Of a stretch of DNA of 64,000 bases, positions 9,778-17,167 are shown one piece after another; position 1 is the stretch's first letter, and every line of letters starts with the position of its first letter. A model generated the notes under the pieces. That model searched no databases and had not been told where the DNA came from. It saw only the letters and a program-made list of their open reading frames with translations. Both the position numbers and the translations under genes were made by a program. The stretch comes from Pseudomonas sp. FeN3W (GTDB lineage: Bacteria; Pseudomonadota; Gammaproteobacteria; Pseudomonadales; Pseudomonadaceae): NCBI GenBank assembly GCA_030263805.2, contig CP136010.1, positions 1,875,001 to 1,939,000 of the forward strand, read 5' to 3'.

Positions 9778-10260
9778 ATGATCCGCAAACCCCACGCTCT
9801 CGCCCTCGCCATCATCCTCGCCGGCACCCTCGGCCACGCCGGCACCAGCCTCGCCGCCACCAGCCATGACCACGGCCACGGCGAAGGCGCGCCGGCGCTG
9901 CAACTCGATGCCGGCAAGCGCTGGGCCACCGACGCGCCGCTGCGCCAGGCAATGGGCACCATCAACAACGATATGCGCCAGGCGCTGCCGGCGATCCACG
10001 AAGACCGTCTGCCCGCCGCCCGCTACGGCGAACTGGCCGAGACGGTGCGCGGCCAGGTCGCCTACATGGTGGAGAACTGCAAGCTGAGCGCCGAGGCCGA
10101 CGCGCAGCTGCACCTGATCATCGCCCAGCTGCTCGCCGGTGCCGACGCCATGAGCGGCGCCCCGGCCGGTCAGCGCGACGGCGCGGTGACGGTGGTCGGC
10201 GCGCTGGGCGACTACGCCACTTACTTCGCCGACGACAGCTTCAAGCCGCTGGAACACTGA
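9778..10260 (+). CDS. Small secreted His-rich-N-terminus helical protein, function unknown
   Basis: The 160-residue precursor has a signal peptide (about 1-27, ending SLAA) followed by a His-containing stretch SHDHGHGEG, then a helical body with DAGKRWATDAPLRQAM. I do not recognise a specific function. It has no CxxCH heme motif, although the helix pattern is like a four-helix bundle. The His cluster could bind metal. It carries its own copy of the ECF promoter motif, so it is the likely effector of the sigma/anti-sigma/sensor system upstream. I use the ATG at 9778 because it begins the signal peptide. Confidence 0.75.
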   Translation: MIRKPHALALAIILAGTLGHAGTSLAATSHDHGHGEGAPALQLDAGKRWATDAPLRQAMGTINNDMRQALPAIHEDRLPAARYGELAETVRGQVAYMVENCKLSAEADAQLHLIIAQLLAGADAMSGAPAGQRDGAVTVVGALGDYATYFADDSFKPLEH

Positions 10261-10273
10261 TCGACCGCCGCGC

Positions 10274-12424
10274 TCAACCCTTGTCCGGCCGTGCCGGCGG
10301 GGCCGCTTTCACCGCGAGCGGCACCTCGGCGGCCACCGCTTCCGACTCGCCCTCGCCGCTGCGATCTCCGCTGGTGTTGGCCAGCAGGCTGGCGGTGGCG
10401 GTCTGCAGGTAGGCGTGCAGCTGGCGCAGCAGCTGCGGCTGATCCTCGGCAGCGGCGATCCGCTCGCCAGCCGGTTCACCGCCCAGGCGATAGCGATACA
10501 GCCGCGCCGGCTGCTCCTTGGGCTGTACCAGCACCCGATCACCGCGGATCAGCGCCACGGTCTGGTCGCTGCCCGACGGCTTGACGATGCCGAAACCCGG
10601 ATCGTCCGCCGGCAGGCTGAGCAAATCGCGGCCCCAGCATTGATGACGCACCTCGCCACCGAGGCGGCCCATGATGGTCGGCACCACGTCCACCTGCGTA
10701 CCGACCACCTCGCGACGGCTGCCGAAACGCTCGGTGACGCCCGGGGCGATCAGCAGCAGCGGCACGTGGAAGCGCAGCAAGTCCATCTCGGTGACTTCCT
10801 CCGGCGCGCCGAAACCGTGGTCGCCGACCACCACGAACAAGGTCTGCTTGAACCAAGGCTGGTTACGCACCTTGTCGAAGAACTGCCCCAGCGCCCAGTC
10901 CGAATAACGCATCGCCGTCAGATGCTGATCCAGCGCGCCATGCCCCTCGACAGCAGCGACCGGCAACTGCTCGGGCAGCGCATACGGCGTGTGGTTGGAC
11001 AGCGTCTGCAGCAGCGCATAGAACGGCGCGCCGTTATCCAGCTTGCCCAGCTCCTCGGCGGCGCGGGTGAACATGTCCTGGTCGGAAACGCCCCAGGTCG
11101 GGTCGGAAACCACCGGATTCACGTAGTCGTTGCGGCCGACGAAGCGCTTCATGCCCTGGTTGCCGAAGAACCCCGCCTGGTTGTCCCAGGCGAAATCGCC
11201 GTTGTAGACGTAAACGTCGTCGAACGCCCGCGCACCGAGCAGCTGCGGCAGGCCGGAGAAGCGATGGCCGCCTTCGGGCGTCTGCATCAGGTACTCGAAG
11301 CCCGGCAGGTTGGGAAAGCAGGCCATGCTGGCGAACATGCCCTGGTGGGTGTGGGTGCCGTTGGCGAAGAAGCGCTCGAACAACAGCCCCTCGCCGGCCA
11401 GGCGGTCGAAGTTCGGCGTGATGCCGTCGGCACTGCCGAGCGCGCCGACATAGCGGCCGGCGAAGCTCTCCATGAGGATCACCACCACGTTGCGCACCGC
11501 CAGCTGGCCGTCCGCCGGCGGCTGGAAGTCACGGCGCACCGGCGCCAGCTCGGCGTCCACCAACCGGTCGTTGGCGGTCAGCAGCAGCTCGCGGGTGATA
11601 GCCTGCGCATCCGCCACCGGCAGTGTCGCCTTCCAGCTATTGTCGCGGTGGCTGGAAAAGCGGTTCTTCGCCGCGTCATACAGCGACAGTGTCGCGTTCA
11701 GGCCGAGGTGATTGGCGAACATCGACTCGGTGGTAAAGGCATCGCCCCAACGCAGCGGCGGTCCCTGGCGCAGCGTGCCGCGGGCAGCCACCACGCAGAC
11801 CAGTATCAGCACGCCGAATACCGCCGCGCGGGTATACCAGGCCGAGCCGCGGCGGCGCGCGCCGGTCTCGCGCACAGCCGGCGCGCCACGGGTCAGCCGC
11901 TCCAGCCAGCCGAACAGGGCGTACATCGCCGCGCTCGCCACACCCCAGCTCGCCAGCAGTTGCAGTACCGGGAAGCCGTGCCAGAGCATGCTCAGCACCG
12001 TCGCCGGGTCTTCCTGCAGATACTGGAACACCAGACTGTTCAGGCGCTGATGGAACTCGCGATAGAAGTTCAGCTCGATCAGCCCGAGCAGGATCGTCAG
12101 GCTGGCACACACACTCAACCACAGCCGCAGCAGGCCCCGGGCGGCCATCATGCGCATGCTCAGCACGCCGAGCAGCAGTGGCAGCAGGATGTACACCGTT
12201 ACCCGCAGGTCGAAGCGCAGGCCGTTGCCGAACGCCTCGACGAAGCTGGCAAGCGGCGTGCTGCCGATCAGTTCGCGGTTGAACAGCAGCAAGCCCAGCC
12301 GCAGCAGCGCAAACAGCGCCAGCAGGGCCAGCGCACTGGCGAACGTGAAGCGCAGGTGCGCGGCCAGGCAATTGAAGCCGGACGCCGGGCGCTCTCGAGC
12401 AGGGCGTCGCAAAGAGGAAAGCAT
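10274..12424 (-). CDS. LTA synthase family protein (membrane sulfatase-fold transferase)
   Basis: The 716-residue protein has about five N-terminal membrane helices, then a periplasmic sulfatase-fold domain. Catalytic-type segments are NVVVILMESFAGR (about 320), FFANGTHTHQGMFASM (about 360) and VVVGDHGFG (about 540). LtaS-family enzymes transfer phosphoglycerol or similar head groups from phospholipids to cell-envelope glycans, releasing diacylglycerol. A gram-negative host does not make lipoteichoic acid, so the acceptor is probably a periplasmic glucan or LPS. Diacylglycerol kinase lies 11 bases upstream, which fits recycling of that by-product. The ATG at 12424 has AAGGA at good spacing. 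Confidence 0.85.
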   Translation of the reverse strand: MLSSLRRPARERPASGFNCLAAHLRFTFASALALLALFALLRLGLLLFNRELIGSTPLASFVEAFGNGLRFDLRVTVYILLPLLLGVLSMRMMAARGLLRLWLSVCASLTILLGLIELNFYREFHQRLNSLVFQYLQEDPATVLSMLWHGFPVLQLLASWGVASAAMYALFGWLERLTRGAPAVRETGARRRGSAWYTRAAVFGVLILVCVVAARGTLRQGPPLRWGDAFTTESMFANHLGLNATLSLYDAAKNRFSSHRDNSWKATLPVADAQAITRELLLTANDRLVDAELAPVRRDFQPPADGQLAVRNVVVILMESFAGRYVGALGSADGITPNFDRLAGEGLLFERFFANGTHTHQGMFASMACFPNLPGFEYLMQTPEGGHRFSGLPQLLGARAFDDVYVYNGDFAWDNQAGFFGNQGMKRFVGRNDYVNPVVSDPTWGVSDQDMFTRAAEELGKLDNGAPFYALLQTLSNHTPYALPEQLPVAAVEGHGALDQHLTAMRYSDWALGQFFDKVRNQPWFKQTLFVVVGDHGFGAPEEVTEMDLLRFHVPLLLIAPGVTERFGSRREVVGTQVDVVPTIMGRLGGEVRHQCWGRDLLSLPADDPGFGIVKPSGSDQTVALIRGDRVLVQPKEQPARLYRYRLGGEPAGERIAAAEDQPQLLRQLHAYLQTATASLLANTSGDRSGEGESEAVAAEVPLAVKAAPPARPDKG

Positions 12425-12435
12425 GGGTACGTCCT

Positions 12436-12864
12436 TCAGGGGATGAGGATCACCGCCCAGACCAGACCGATCAGGCACAGCGCCAGCAATTGCGCGGCGC
12501 TTCCCATGTCCTTGGCCTGTTTGGCGAGCGGATGCAGTTCGAAAGAGATGCGGTCGACCGTCGCCTCGATGGCCGAGTTGAGCAGTTCGACGATCAGGCC
12601 GAGAAACACCACGGCAATCAGCACGGCGCGCTCGACGCGGCTGACGTCGAACAGAAACGCCAAGGGAATCAGCAGCAGATTCAGCAGCACCAGCTGGCGA
12701 AACGCCGCTTCGCCTCTATAAGCGGCCTTGAGACCTGCAGCCGAATAGCCGGACGCGTACCAGATGCGCGCCAGTCCGCTGCGCCCCTTCAGCGCCGCAC
12801 CGTCGGCCGGCACGTCGACGCTGGCCACGGTATCGGTAGCCGCGCAGGTCGGCTCAGATGACAT
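12436..12864 (-). CDS. dgkA: Diacylglycerol kinase
   Basis: The 142-residue integral membrane protein has three hydrophobic helices and the DgkA signature ELLNSAIEATVDRIS near residues 90-105. It phosphorylates diacylglycerol to phosphatidic acid at the inner membrane. Its ATG lies inside the last codons of inaA (11-base overlap), so translation is coupled. An N-terminal extension of about 20 residues precedes the usual DgkA start. Genes on both sides act on LPS or phospholipid head groups. Confidence 0.92.
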   Translation of the reverse strand: MSSEPTCAATDTVASVDVPADGAALKGRSGLARIWYASGYSAAGLKAAYRGEAAFRQLVLLNLLLIPLAFLFDVSRVERAVLIAVVFLGLIVELLNSAIEATVDRISFELHPLAKQAKDMGSAAQLLALCLIGLVWAVILIP

Positions 12865-13573
12865 CGCAGCGCAACTCGCTGAAGGTGCGGTGGGCGGCCA
12901 GCAATCGTTGCCAGTCCTGTTCCGGCATGGCCTGGCGATGACGCTTGAGCTGGCGCAGGTCATGCCGTGCCGCGGCGCTGCGCCGCAAACGGCGACGACT
13001 CTTTTCCAGATCGAGCAGCGCGACTTCGACGCTGGCCGCGTCACCTTCACCCTGAACCCTGATGAAGATGTGCTTGGGGTAGCAGCAGCCATGCTGCCAG
13101 CGTGCCTGATGAATGCGCGCCAGGGTGATCCCGACCGCCGCTAGCATGCGCTCCTGTACCGTCGGGCCGAAGCGCCCCCCCAAGTCCTGTTGATACCAGT
13201 CCTCCAGGCTGACGAAGCCTTCCAGCTCCGCCGTCACCAGCAGCGCCTGCCACTGGCCGGCCTGTTGTCGCGTGCCGCAGTAGACCAGTTCCGGCACCTG
13301 CACGCCGAGCCGGGCGAATGCTTGCAGCGCCTGCAATTCGCGCAGCACCGTGGGCCGGCCGAACGGATGCAGCAGCGAGCGATACAGGTGGCCAATCTGC
13401 CGTTTGCAGTACAGCAGCGGCTGCTGCGGATCGCGCAGCCGTATCCGTTGCACACCGCTTTCGCCGGCGCGGCGCTGGTTAGGTTCCTCGACCCATTCGC
13501 CCTGGGTGTTCCACCAGCGCTGGAAGGTGCTGGTACGCGCTTCGCGGGCCGGCAGTACGAGTGGTCGGCTCAT
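12854..13573 (-). CDS. inaA: InaA-type lipopolysaccharide kinase-like protein
   Basis: The 239-residue protein belongs to the WaaP/Kdo kinase-like superfamily. It shows YCKRQIGHLYRSLLHPFGRPTVLRELQALQAF near residue 55, the nucleotide-handling helix with conserved Arg-Glu. It also has the catalytic-loop equivalent IHQARWQHGCCYPKHIFI and the metal-binding equivalent LLDLEKSRRRL. In Pseudomonas, inaA (wapQ-like) lies in the ColRS-regulated colRS-warA-inaA cluster, which matches the order here. It ends overlapping dgkA and starts 2 bases after warA. Confidence 0.85.
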   Translation of the reverse strand: MSRPLVLPAREARTSTFQRWWNTQGEWVEEPNQRRAGESGVQRIRLRDPQQPLLYCKRQIGHLYRSLLHPFGRPTVLRELQALQAFARLGVQVPELVYCGTRQQAGQWQALLVTAELEGFVSLEDWYQQDLGGRFGPTVQERMLAAVGITLARIHQARWQHGCCYPKHIFIRVQGEGDAASVEVALLDLEKSRRRLRRSAAARHDLRQLKRHRQAMPEQDWQRLLAAHRTFSELRCDVI

Positions 13574-13575
13574 GT

Positions 13576-14253
13576 TCAGCCCCGCTTGCGCAGCACGTAG
13601 ACCCGCCACATGGCGTAGCCCGGGAGAAAGTCATTACGGTCGAGGATGTCGAAGCCGGCCTCGGCGAACTCCGCCTCGATCACCGAACGGGCGACGACGA
13701 AGCGGTTCTGGTTGTCCTTCGCCGGCCGGCGGCGCTCCAGGCGCTTGCGCTTCCAGGCCTTGTAGTTGCCATCGACCCACAGCGAGACGATCAGCGTGTC
13801 ACGGGTGACGCGGTGGAACTCACGCAGCATCGCCAGCCGGTGCTCAGGGTCGGCGATGTGGTGCAGTAGGCGCATGCAGAAGATGTTGTCTACCGCGTTG
13901 TCACCCATGTCGATGGCGAAGGCGGAGGTCTGAAAGGTCTCGACCCGCTTGAGCACTTCCAGCGAATGCGCCGATTCGGCGATCGCCAGCATGTCGGCGG
14001 AGTTGTCGGCGGCAAAGATCATCCGGCTTGGGTGCTCGGCCAGCAGCGGCCAGAAGCGCCCGGCGCCGCACGGCAGGTCCAGCACCAGATCAGGATCGCC
14101 GGCGATCTTCAGTGCGCGGCGCGCCATCTGCTCGTCACGCCAGTGCGACAGCCGCCGGGCCGGGCCATCCTGATGCTTGTGCAGGTATTCGTAGGCGTGC
14201 TGGCGGTCGTACTTGCGCGAGAACTCCAGTTCGATAGGGCTCGATGTGGTCAT
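13576..14253 (-). CDS. warA: WarA, SAM-dependent methyltransferase of the ColRS locus
   Basis: The 225-residue class I methyltransferase has the SAM motif LVLDLPCGAGRFWPLL (about 55-70) and later VDNIFCMRLLHHI and LREFHRVTRDTLIVSLW. WarA is associated with LPS O-antigen modification in Pseudomonas and sits between colS and inaA, as here. An ATG three codons upstream is an alternative start. A consensus ColR site lies about 70 bases upstream, overlapping the end of colS. Confidence 0.85.
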   Translation of the reverse strand: MTTSSPIELEFSRKYDRQHAYEYLHKHQDGPARRLSHWRDEQMARRALKIAGDPDLVLDLPCGAGRFWPLLAEHPSRMIFAADNSADMLAIAESAHSLEVLKRVETFQTSAFAIDMGDNAVDNIFCMRLLHHIADPEHRLAMLREFHRVTRDTLIVSLWVDGNYKAWKRKRLERRRPAKDNQNRFVVARSVIEAEFAEAGFDILDRNDFLPGYAMWRVYVLRKRG

Positions 14254-14322
14254 GGCGGGCATTCCGGTTGGAAACGGAACGCCAAACTAACCAGACAGAC
14301 ATCAAGGGCCCGTCAACGGGAT

Positions 14323-14338
14323 GTGAAAAAAACGTCAA
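14323..14338 (-). promoter_or_regulatory. ColR-box upstream of warA
   Basis: On the minus strand this reads TTGACGTTTTTTTCAC. It matches every position of the published ColR consensus as I remember it (YYNASNNYTTTTTSAC). It overlaps the colS stop codon and lies about 70 bases before the warA start. A near-identical copy precedes colR. Confidence 0.7.
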
Positions 14339-15612
14339 ACCGCGCTGTCATGCAAGCGCACCTGAAAGCAGCTGCCCTGCGGTTGCCGCGGCACCACACC
14401 GACCTGCCAGCCCTGGTGCGCGCAGATCCGCTTGACCAGCGACAGCCCCAGCCCCAGCCCTTCGCCGCGCCCCTCGGCGCCCCGCACGAACGGCTGGAAC
14501 ATGCGCTCCTGCTCCGCCAGCGGAATGCCCACGCCGCTGTCCTCGACGCGAAAGCCACCTTCGTCGAGGACCAGCCGCACCGTGCCGCAGTCGGTGTAAT
14601 GCAATGCGTTGCGCAGCAGGTTGGACATCACCGTGCCGAGCAAGGTGTGGTTGTAGACGCCGCGGTCCTCGCCCTCCTCCAGCAGCTCGAAGGCCAGGCC
14701 CTTCTCCGCCAGCAACGGTGCCCAGCGCTCGCTCTGCTCGGTCGCCACGCTCCGCAAGCTGGCGTCGCCGGCCAAGGACGTCTGTTGCGGACGCGCCCGC
14801 GCCAGCATCAGGAAGGTTTCCACCAGCTCGTGCATTTCCCGCGCGGCGCGCTGGATGCGCGCCAGCGGTCGCTGCGCAGCTGGCGACAGCTCGGCCTGCT
14901 GCTCGAGGAGCTCGCAGGCGCCGAGCACCACCATCAACGGGGTGCGCAGTTCATGGCTGACATCGGCGGTGAATAGCCGCTCGCGCTCCAGGGTCTGGCG
15001 CAGCTGGCCGAGGGTGCTGTCGAACGCCGCGGCCAGATGGCCGACCTCGTCATCGGGATACTGCAGGGCCAGCGGCGGCGCCAGCGGATGCAGCTGGTCG
15101 CGGTGGCGCACCTGGTTGGCCAGGCGACTGACCGGCGCCAACACCCGGTTGGCCATCAGCCGCCCCAGCGCCCAGGCGCCGAGCACGCTGAGCAGAAAGC
15201 CGGCCAGCACGACGTTGAACAGCGCATCTTCACGGGCCTCGAACTCGTGCTGCTCCTGCACCAGCACGTAGCGGTCAGCGCCGACATTGCGCACATAGAC
15301 GTAGTAGGCATCGTCACCGCGAACCAGCTCGGTGAACCCCTCACCGAGCCCGGCAAACGCCTTTGGCATCGGGTGCTCGGGCAGATGCGAGGCGAAGAAG
15401 TGGGTGCTGGTGTCCAGCTGCGGTGTCCGTCCCTTTGGCAGGTCCTCGTTGAGCACGATGTCCAGGTGGCGACTCAGCTCCTCGGTGACCAGCTGCTCCT
15501 CGATGAAGTGCACGACGCCGACGATGCCGAGGGCGAACGCACCGCTCACCACCAGCGTCATCAGCGTGAAGGCGATGACGATCCGCCGCGCCAGCGGCTG
15601 CTTAGCGAGCAT
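14335..15612 (-). CDS. colS: Sensor histidine kinase ColS
   Basis: The 425-residue kinase has two membrane helices (about 11-33 and about 140-160) flanking a periplasmic domain. A HAMP-like segment follows, then the phospho-acceptor box ADVSHELRTPLMVVLGACELL, an N-box NLLRNALHY and a G-box VEDSGVGIP...GEGLGLGLSLVKRI. In P. putida, ColS senses zinc and iron through acidic ExxE motifs. Here EQHE and EARE occur near the end of the periplasmic domain. The start overlaps the end of colR by 11 bases. Confidence 0.9.
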   Translation of the reverse strand: MLAKQPLARRIVIAFTLMTLVVSGAFALGIVGVVHFIEEQLVTEELSRHLDIVLNEDLPKGRTPQLDTSTHFFASHLPEHPMPKAFAGLGEGFTELVRGDDAYYVYVRNVGADRYVLVQEQHEFEAREDALFNVVLAGFLLSVLGAWALGRLMANRVLAPVSRLANQVRHRDQLHPLAPPLALQYPDDEVGHLAAAFDSTLGQLRQTLERERLFTADVSHELRTPLMVVLGACELLEQQAELSPAAQRPLARIQRAAREMHELVETFLMLARARPQQTSLAGDASLRSVATEQSERWAPLLAEKGLAFELLEEGEDRGVYNHTLLGTVMSNLLRNALHYTDCGTVRLVLDEGGFRVEDSGVGIPLAEQERMFQPFVRGAEGRGEGLGLGLSLVKRICAHQGWQVGVVPRQPQGSCFQVRLHDSAV

Positions 15613-16285
15613 CGCAGTCCTCCGCCAGGCGGAAGCCAAGGCCGTGCACGGTATGCAGCAACGGCTTGGCGAACGGCTTGTCGAGCACCTGGCGCAACTG
15701 GTGGATATGGCTGCGCAACGCATCGCTGTCCGGCACGTGATCACCCCAGACGGCATCTTCCAGCGCTTCGCGGCGCACCACCGCCGGGCTGCGCTGCATG
15801 AGGATCGCCAGCAGCTTGTGGCCGATAGGGTTGAGGCGAATCGGCTGGCCACCACGACTGGCTTCCAGGGTGTCCAGGTCGTAGCAGAGATCGGCCACCT
15901 GCAGCTGCCGGCGACGCGATCCCTGGCAGCGCCGCAGGATCGCCTCGATACGGGCAACCAGCTCGGACAGCGCGAAGGGCTTGATCAGATAGTCGTCGGC
16001 ACCGGCCTGCAGCCCCTTGATGCGGTCAGGCAGGGCATCGCGGGCGGTGAGCATGATGATCGGCGTATCACGCCCGGCATCGTCACGCAGGCGCTTGCAC
16101 ACCTGCAGCCCGTCGATGCCCGGCAGCATCAGGTCCAGCACGATCAGGTCGTAGTCCTGGGTGGCGGCTAGGTGCAGGCCGCTGAGGCCATCCTGCGCGC
16201 AGTCGACCACGTAGCCCTTGAGCTCGAGGTAGTCCAGCACGTTGGCGAGAATGTCACGGTTGTCTTCGATGACCAGGATGCGCAT
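15602..16285 (-). CDS. colR: Response regulator ColR
   Basis: The 227-residue OmpR-type regulator has a receiver domain (1-115; acidic pocket in VIEDN, phospho-acceptor Asp in LIVLDLMLPGIDG near 51, Lys in YLIKPF) and a winged-helix domain ending LLHTVHGLGFRLAED. DILANVLDYLELKGYVVDCA and DGLSGLHLAATQ are characteristic of Pseudomonas ColR. ColRS controls membrane-integrity and LPS-modification genes and metal tolerance. A ColR-like site lies about 85 bases upstream, suggesting autoregulation. Confidence 0.92.
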   Translation of the reverse strand: MRILVIEDNRDILANVLDYLELKGYVVDCAQDGLSGLHLAATQDYDLIVLDLMLPGIDGLQVCKRLRDDAGRDTPIIMLTARDALPDRIKGLQAGADDYLIKPFALSELVARIEAILRRCQGSRRRQLQVADLCYDLDTLEASRGGQPIRLNPIGHKLLAILMQRSPAVVRREALEDAVWGDHVPDSDALRSHIHQLRQVLDKPFAKPLLHTVHGLGFRLAEDCDAR

Positions 16286-16368
16286 CGCTGGGGTCCTCGC
16301 TAGAAGTTTCGGAACGGCAGACGCTGCTTATTACGCCTGCGCGCGGCGCAGAACATAGCCGAGACGAT

Positions 16369-16384
16369 GTGAAAAAAACGTCGC
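16369..16384 (-). promoter_or_regulatory. ColR-box upstream of colR
   Basis: On the minus strand this reads GCGACGTTTTTTTCAC, one mismatch from the YYNASNNYTTTTTSAC consensus. It shares the 17-mer GATGTGAAAAAAACGTC (plus strand) exactly with the warA site. Confidence 0.6.
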
Positions 16385-16414
16385 CTCGCCAGCCCCGCAT
16401 TTAGCCCTGCGCGG

Positions 16415-16447
16415 CTTAAGACTGCCTTAAGTTTGCGCCCCAACAAT
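16415..16447 (+). promoter_or_regulatory. Perfect CTTAAG-N5-CTTAAG repeat plus -10, upstream of the AMP-ligase/oxidase operon
   Basis: CTTAAG at 16415-16420 and 16426-16431 are separated by 5 nt. AACAAT at 16442-16447 follows 10 nt later as a -10. This is the classic half-site spacing of OmpR-class regulators such as PmrA, QseB and BqsR (TTAAG-N6-TTAAG). The operon starts at 16478 and contains its own OmpR-class regulator, the likely ligand. Confidence 0.65.
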
Positions 16448-16477
16448 CCGGCCCAGGCTTCTAACCGAGGTTCCCCG

Positions 16478-17167
16478 ATGGAACTGCCCTGGGTCGATCA
16501 CACCGATGTACTGGCACGCATTGGCCGCGAGCCTTCGCTCTGCCTGCAACTGGCGCAGGCCGATGCAGGCGAGCGGCGCACAGCGCTGGAAGACTTCATC
16601 CGCCAGCGTTTCGCAGAGCACTATCAGGCGCAGGTGCGTCATTTCATGCCCTGCCTGCTCGGCCTGCATGGCGACAATGGCGAGGTGCATGGCGCGGTCG
16701 GTCTGCGCAGCGCCCGCCGCCGGCCGCTGTTTCTCGAACGCTATCTGGACGAGCCCATCGAGCAGGCCGTGAGCCTTCGTTGTGAGCGTACGGTGCCGCG
16801 CGAGGAGATCGTCGAGGTTGGCAACCTAGCCGCCTTCGGCAATGCCTCGGCGCGCCTGCTGATCGTCGCGCTGACCGATCTGCTGGTCGCTCAGGGCTTT
16901 CGCTGGGTGGTGTTCACCGGCACGCCGGCACTGCTTAACAGCTTCCAGCGCCTGGCGCTCGATCCGCTGCCGCTGGGTCTGGCCGATCCGGCGCGCATGG
17001 GCGAGGAGTTGGCCGACTGGGGCAGCTACTACGCCTGCCGGCCGCAGCTGATGGCCGGCGAGATCCTGCCCGGCCACCAGCGCCTGCTGCAGCTCGGCCT
17101 CTATGCGCGGCTCGGCTATCAGCCGCTGTTCGACACCACGGAGGCGCCCCATGCAGCCTGCAGCTGA
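16478..17167 (+). CDS. Thermostable-hemolysin family protein (GNAT-like)
   Basis: The 229-residue protein matches the 'thermostable hemolysin' family. Segments include FIRQRFAEHYQAQVRHFMPCLLG, the acidic EEIVEVGNLAAF (about 110) and WVVFTGTPALLNSFQRL. The fold of this family is related to GNAT acyltransferases or acyl-homoserine-lactone-synthase-like proteins. The hemolysin name is historical and should not be read as a toxin call. As the first gene of a ligase/oxidase/reductase operon, an N-acyltransferase role is more plausible. It overlaps the next gene by 17 bases. Confidence 0.75.
   Translation: MELPWVDHTDVLARIGREPSLCLQLAQADAGERRTALEDFIRQRFAEHYQAQVRHFMPCLLGLHGDNGEVHGAVGLRSARRRPLFLERYLDEPIEQAVSLRCERTVPREEIVEVGNLAAFGNASARLLIVALTDLLVAQGFRWVVFTGTPALLNSFQRLALDPLPLGLADPARMGEELADWGSYYACRPQLMAGEILPGHQRLLQLGLYARLGYQPLFDTTEAPHAACS

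Noticed and set aside
10415..12721. A 768-codon open frame on the plus strand
   Set aside because: It is antisense to the LTA-synthase-like gene and dgkA. It has a Gln/His/Arg-rich composition typical of antisense frames in GC-rich DNA and no recognisable domain.
16478..17167. Calling the first gene of the operon a hemolysin/virulence factor
   Set aside because: The family name is historical; there is no signal peptide or pore-forming feature, and the context is biosynthetic.
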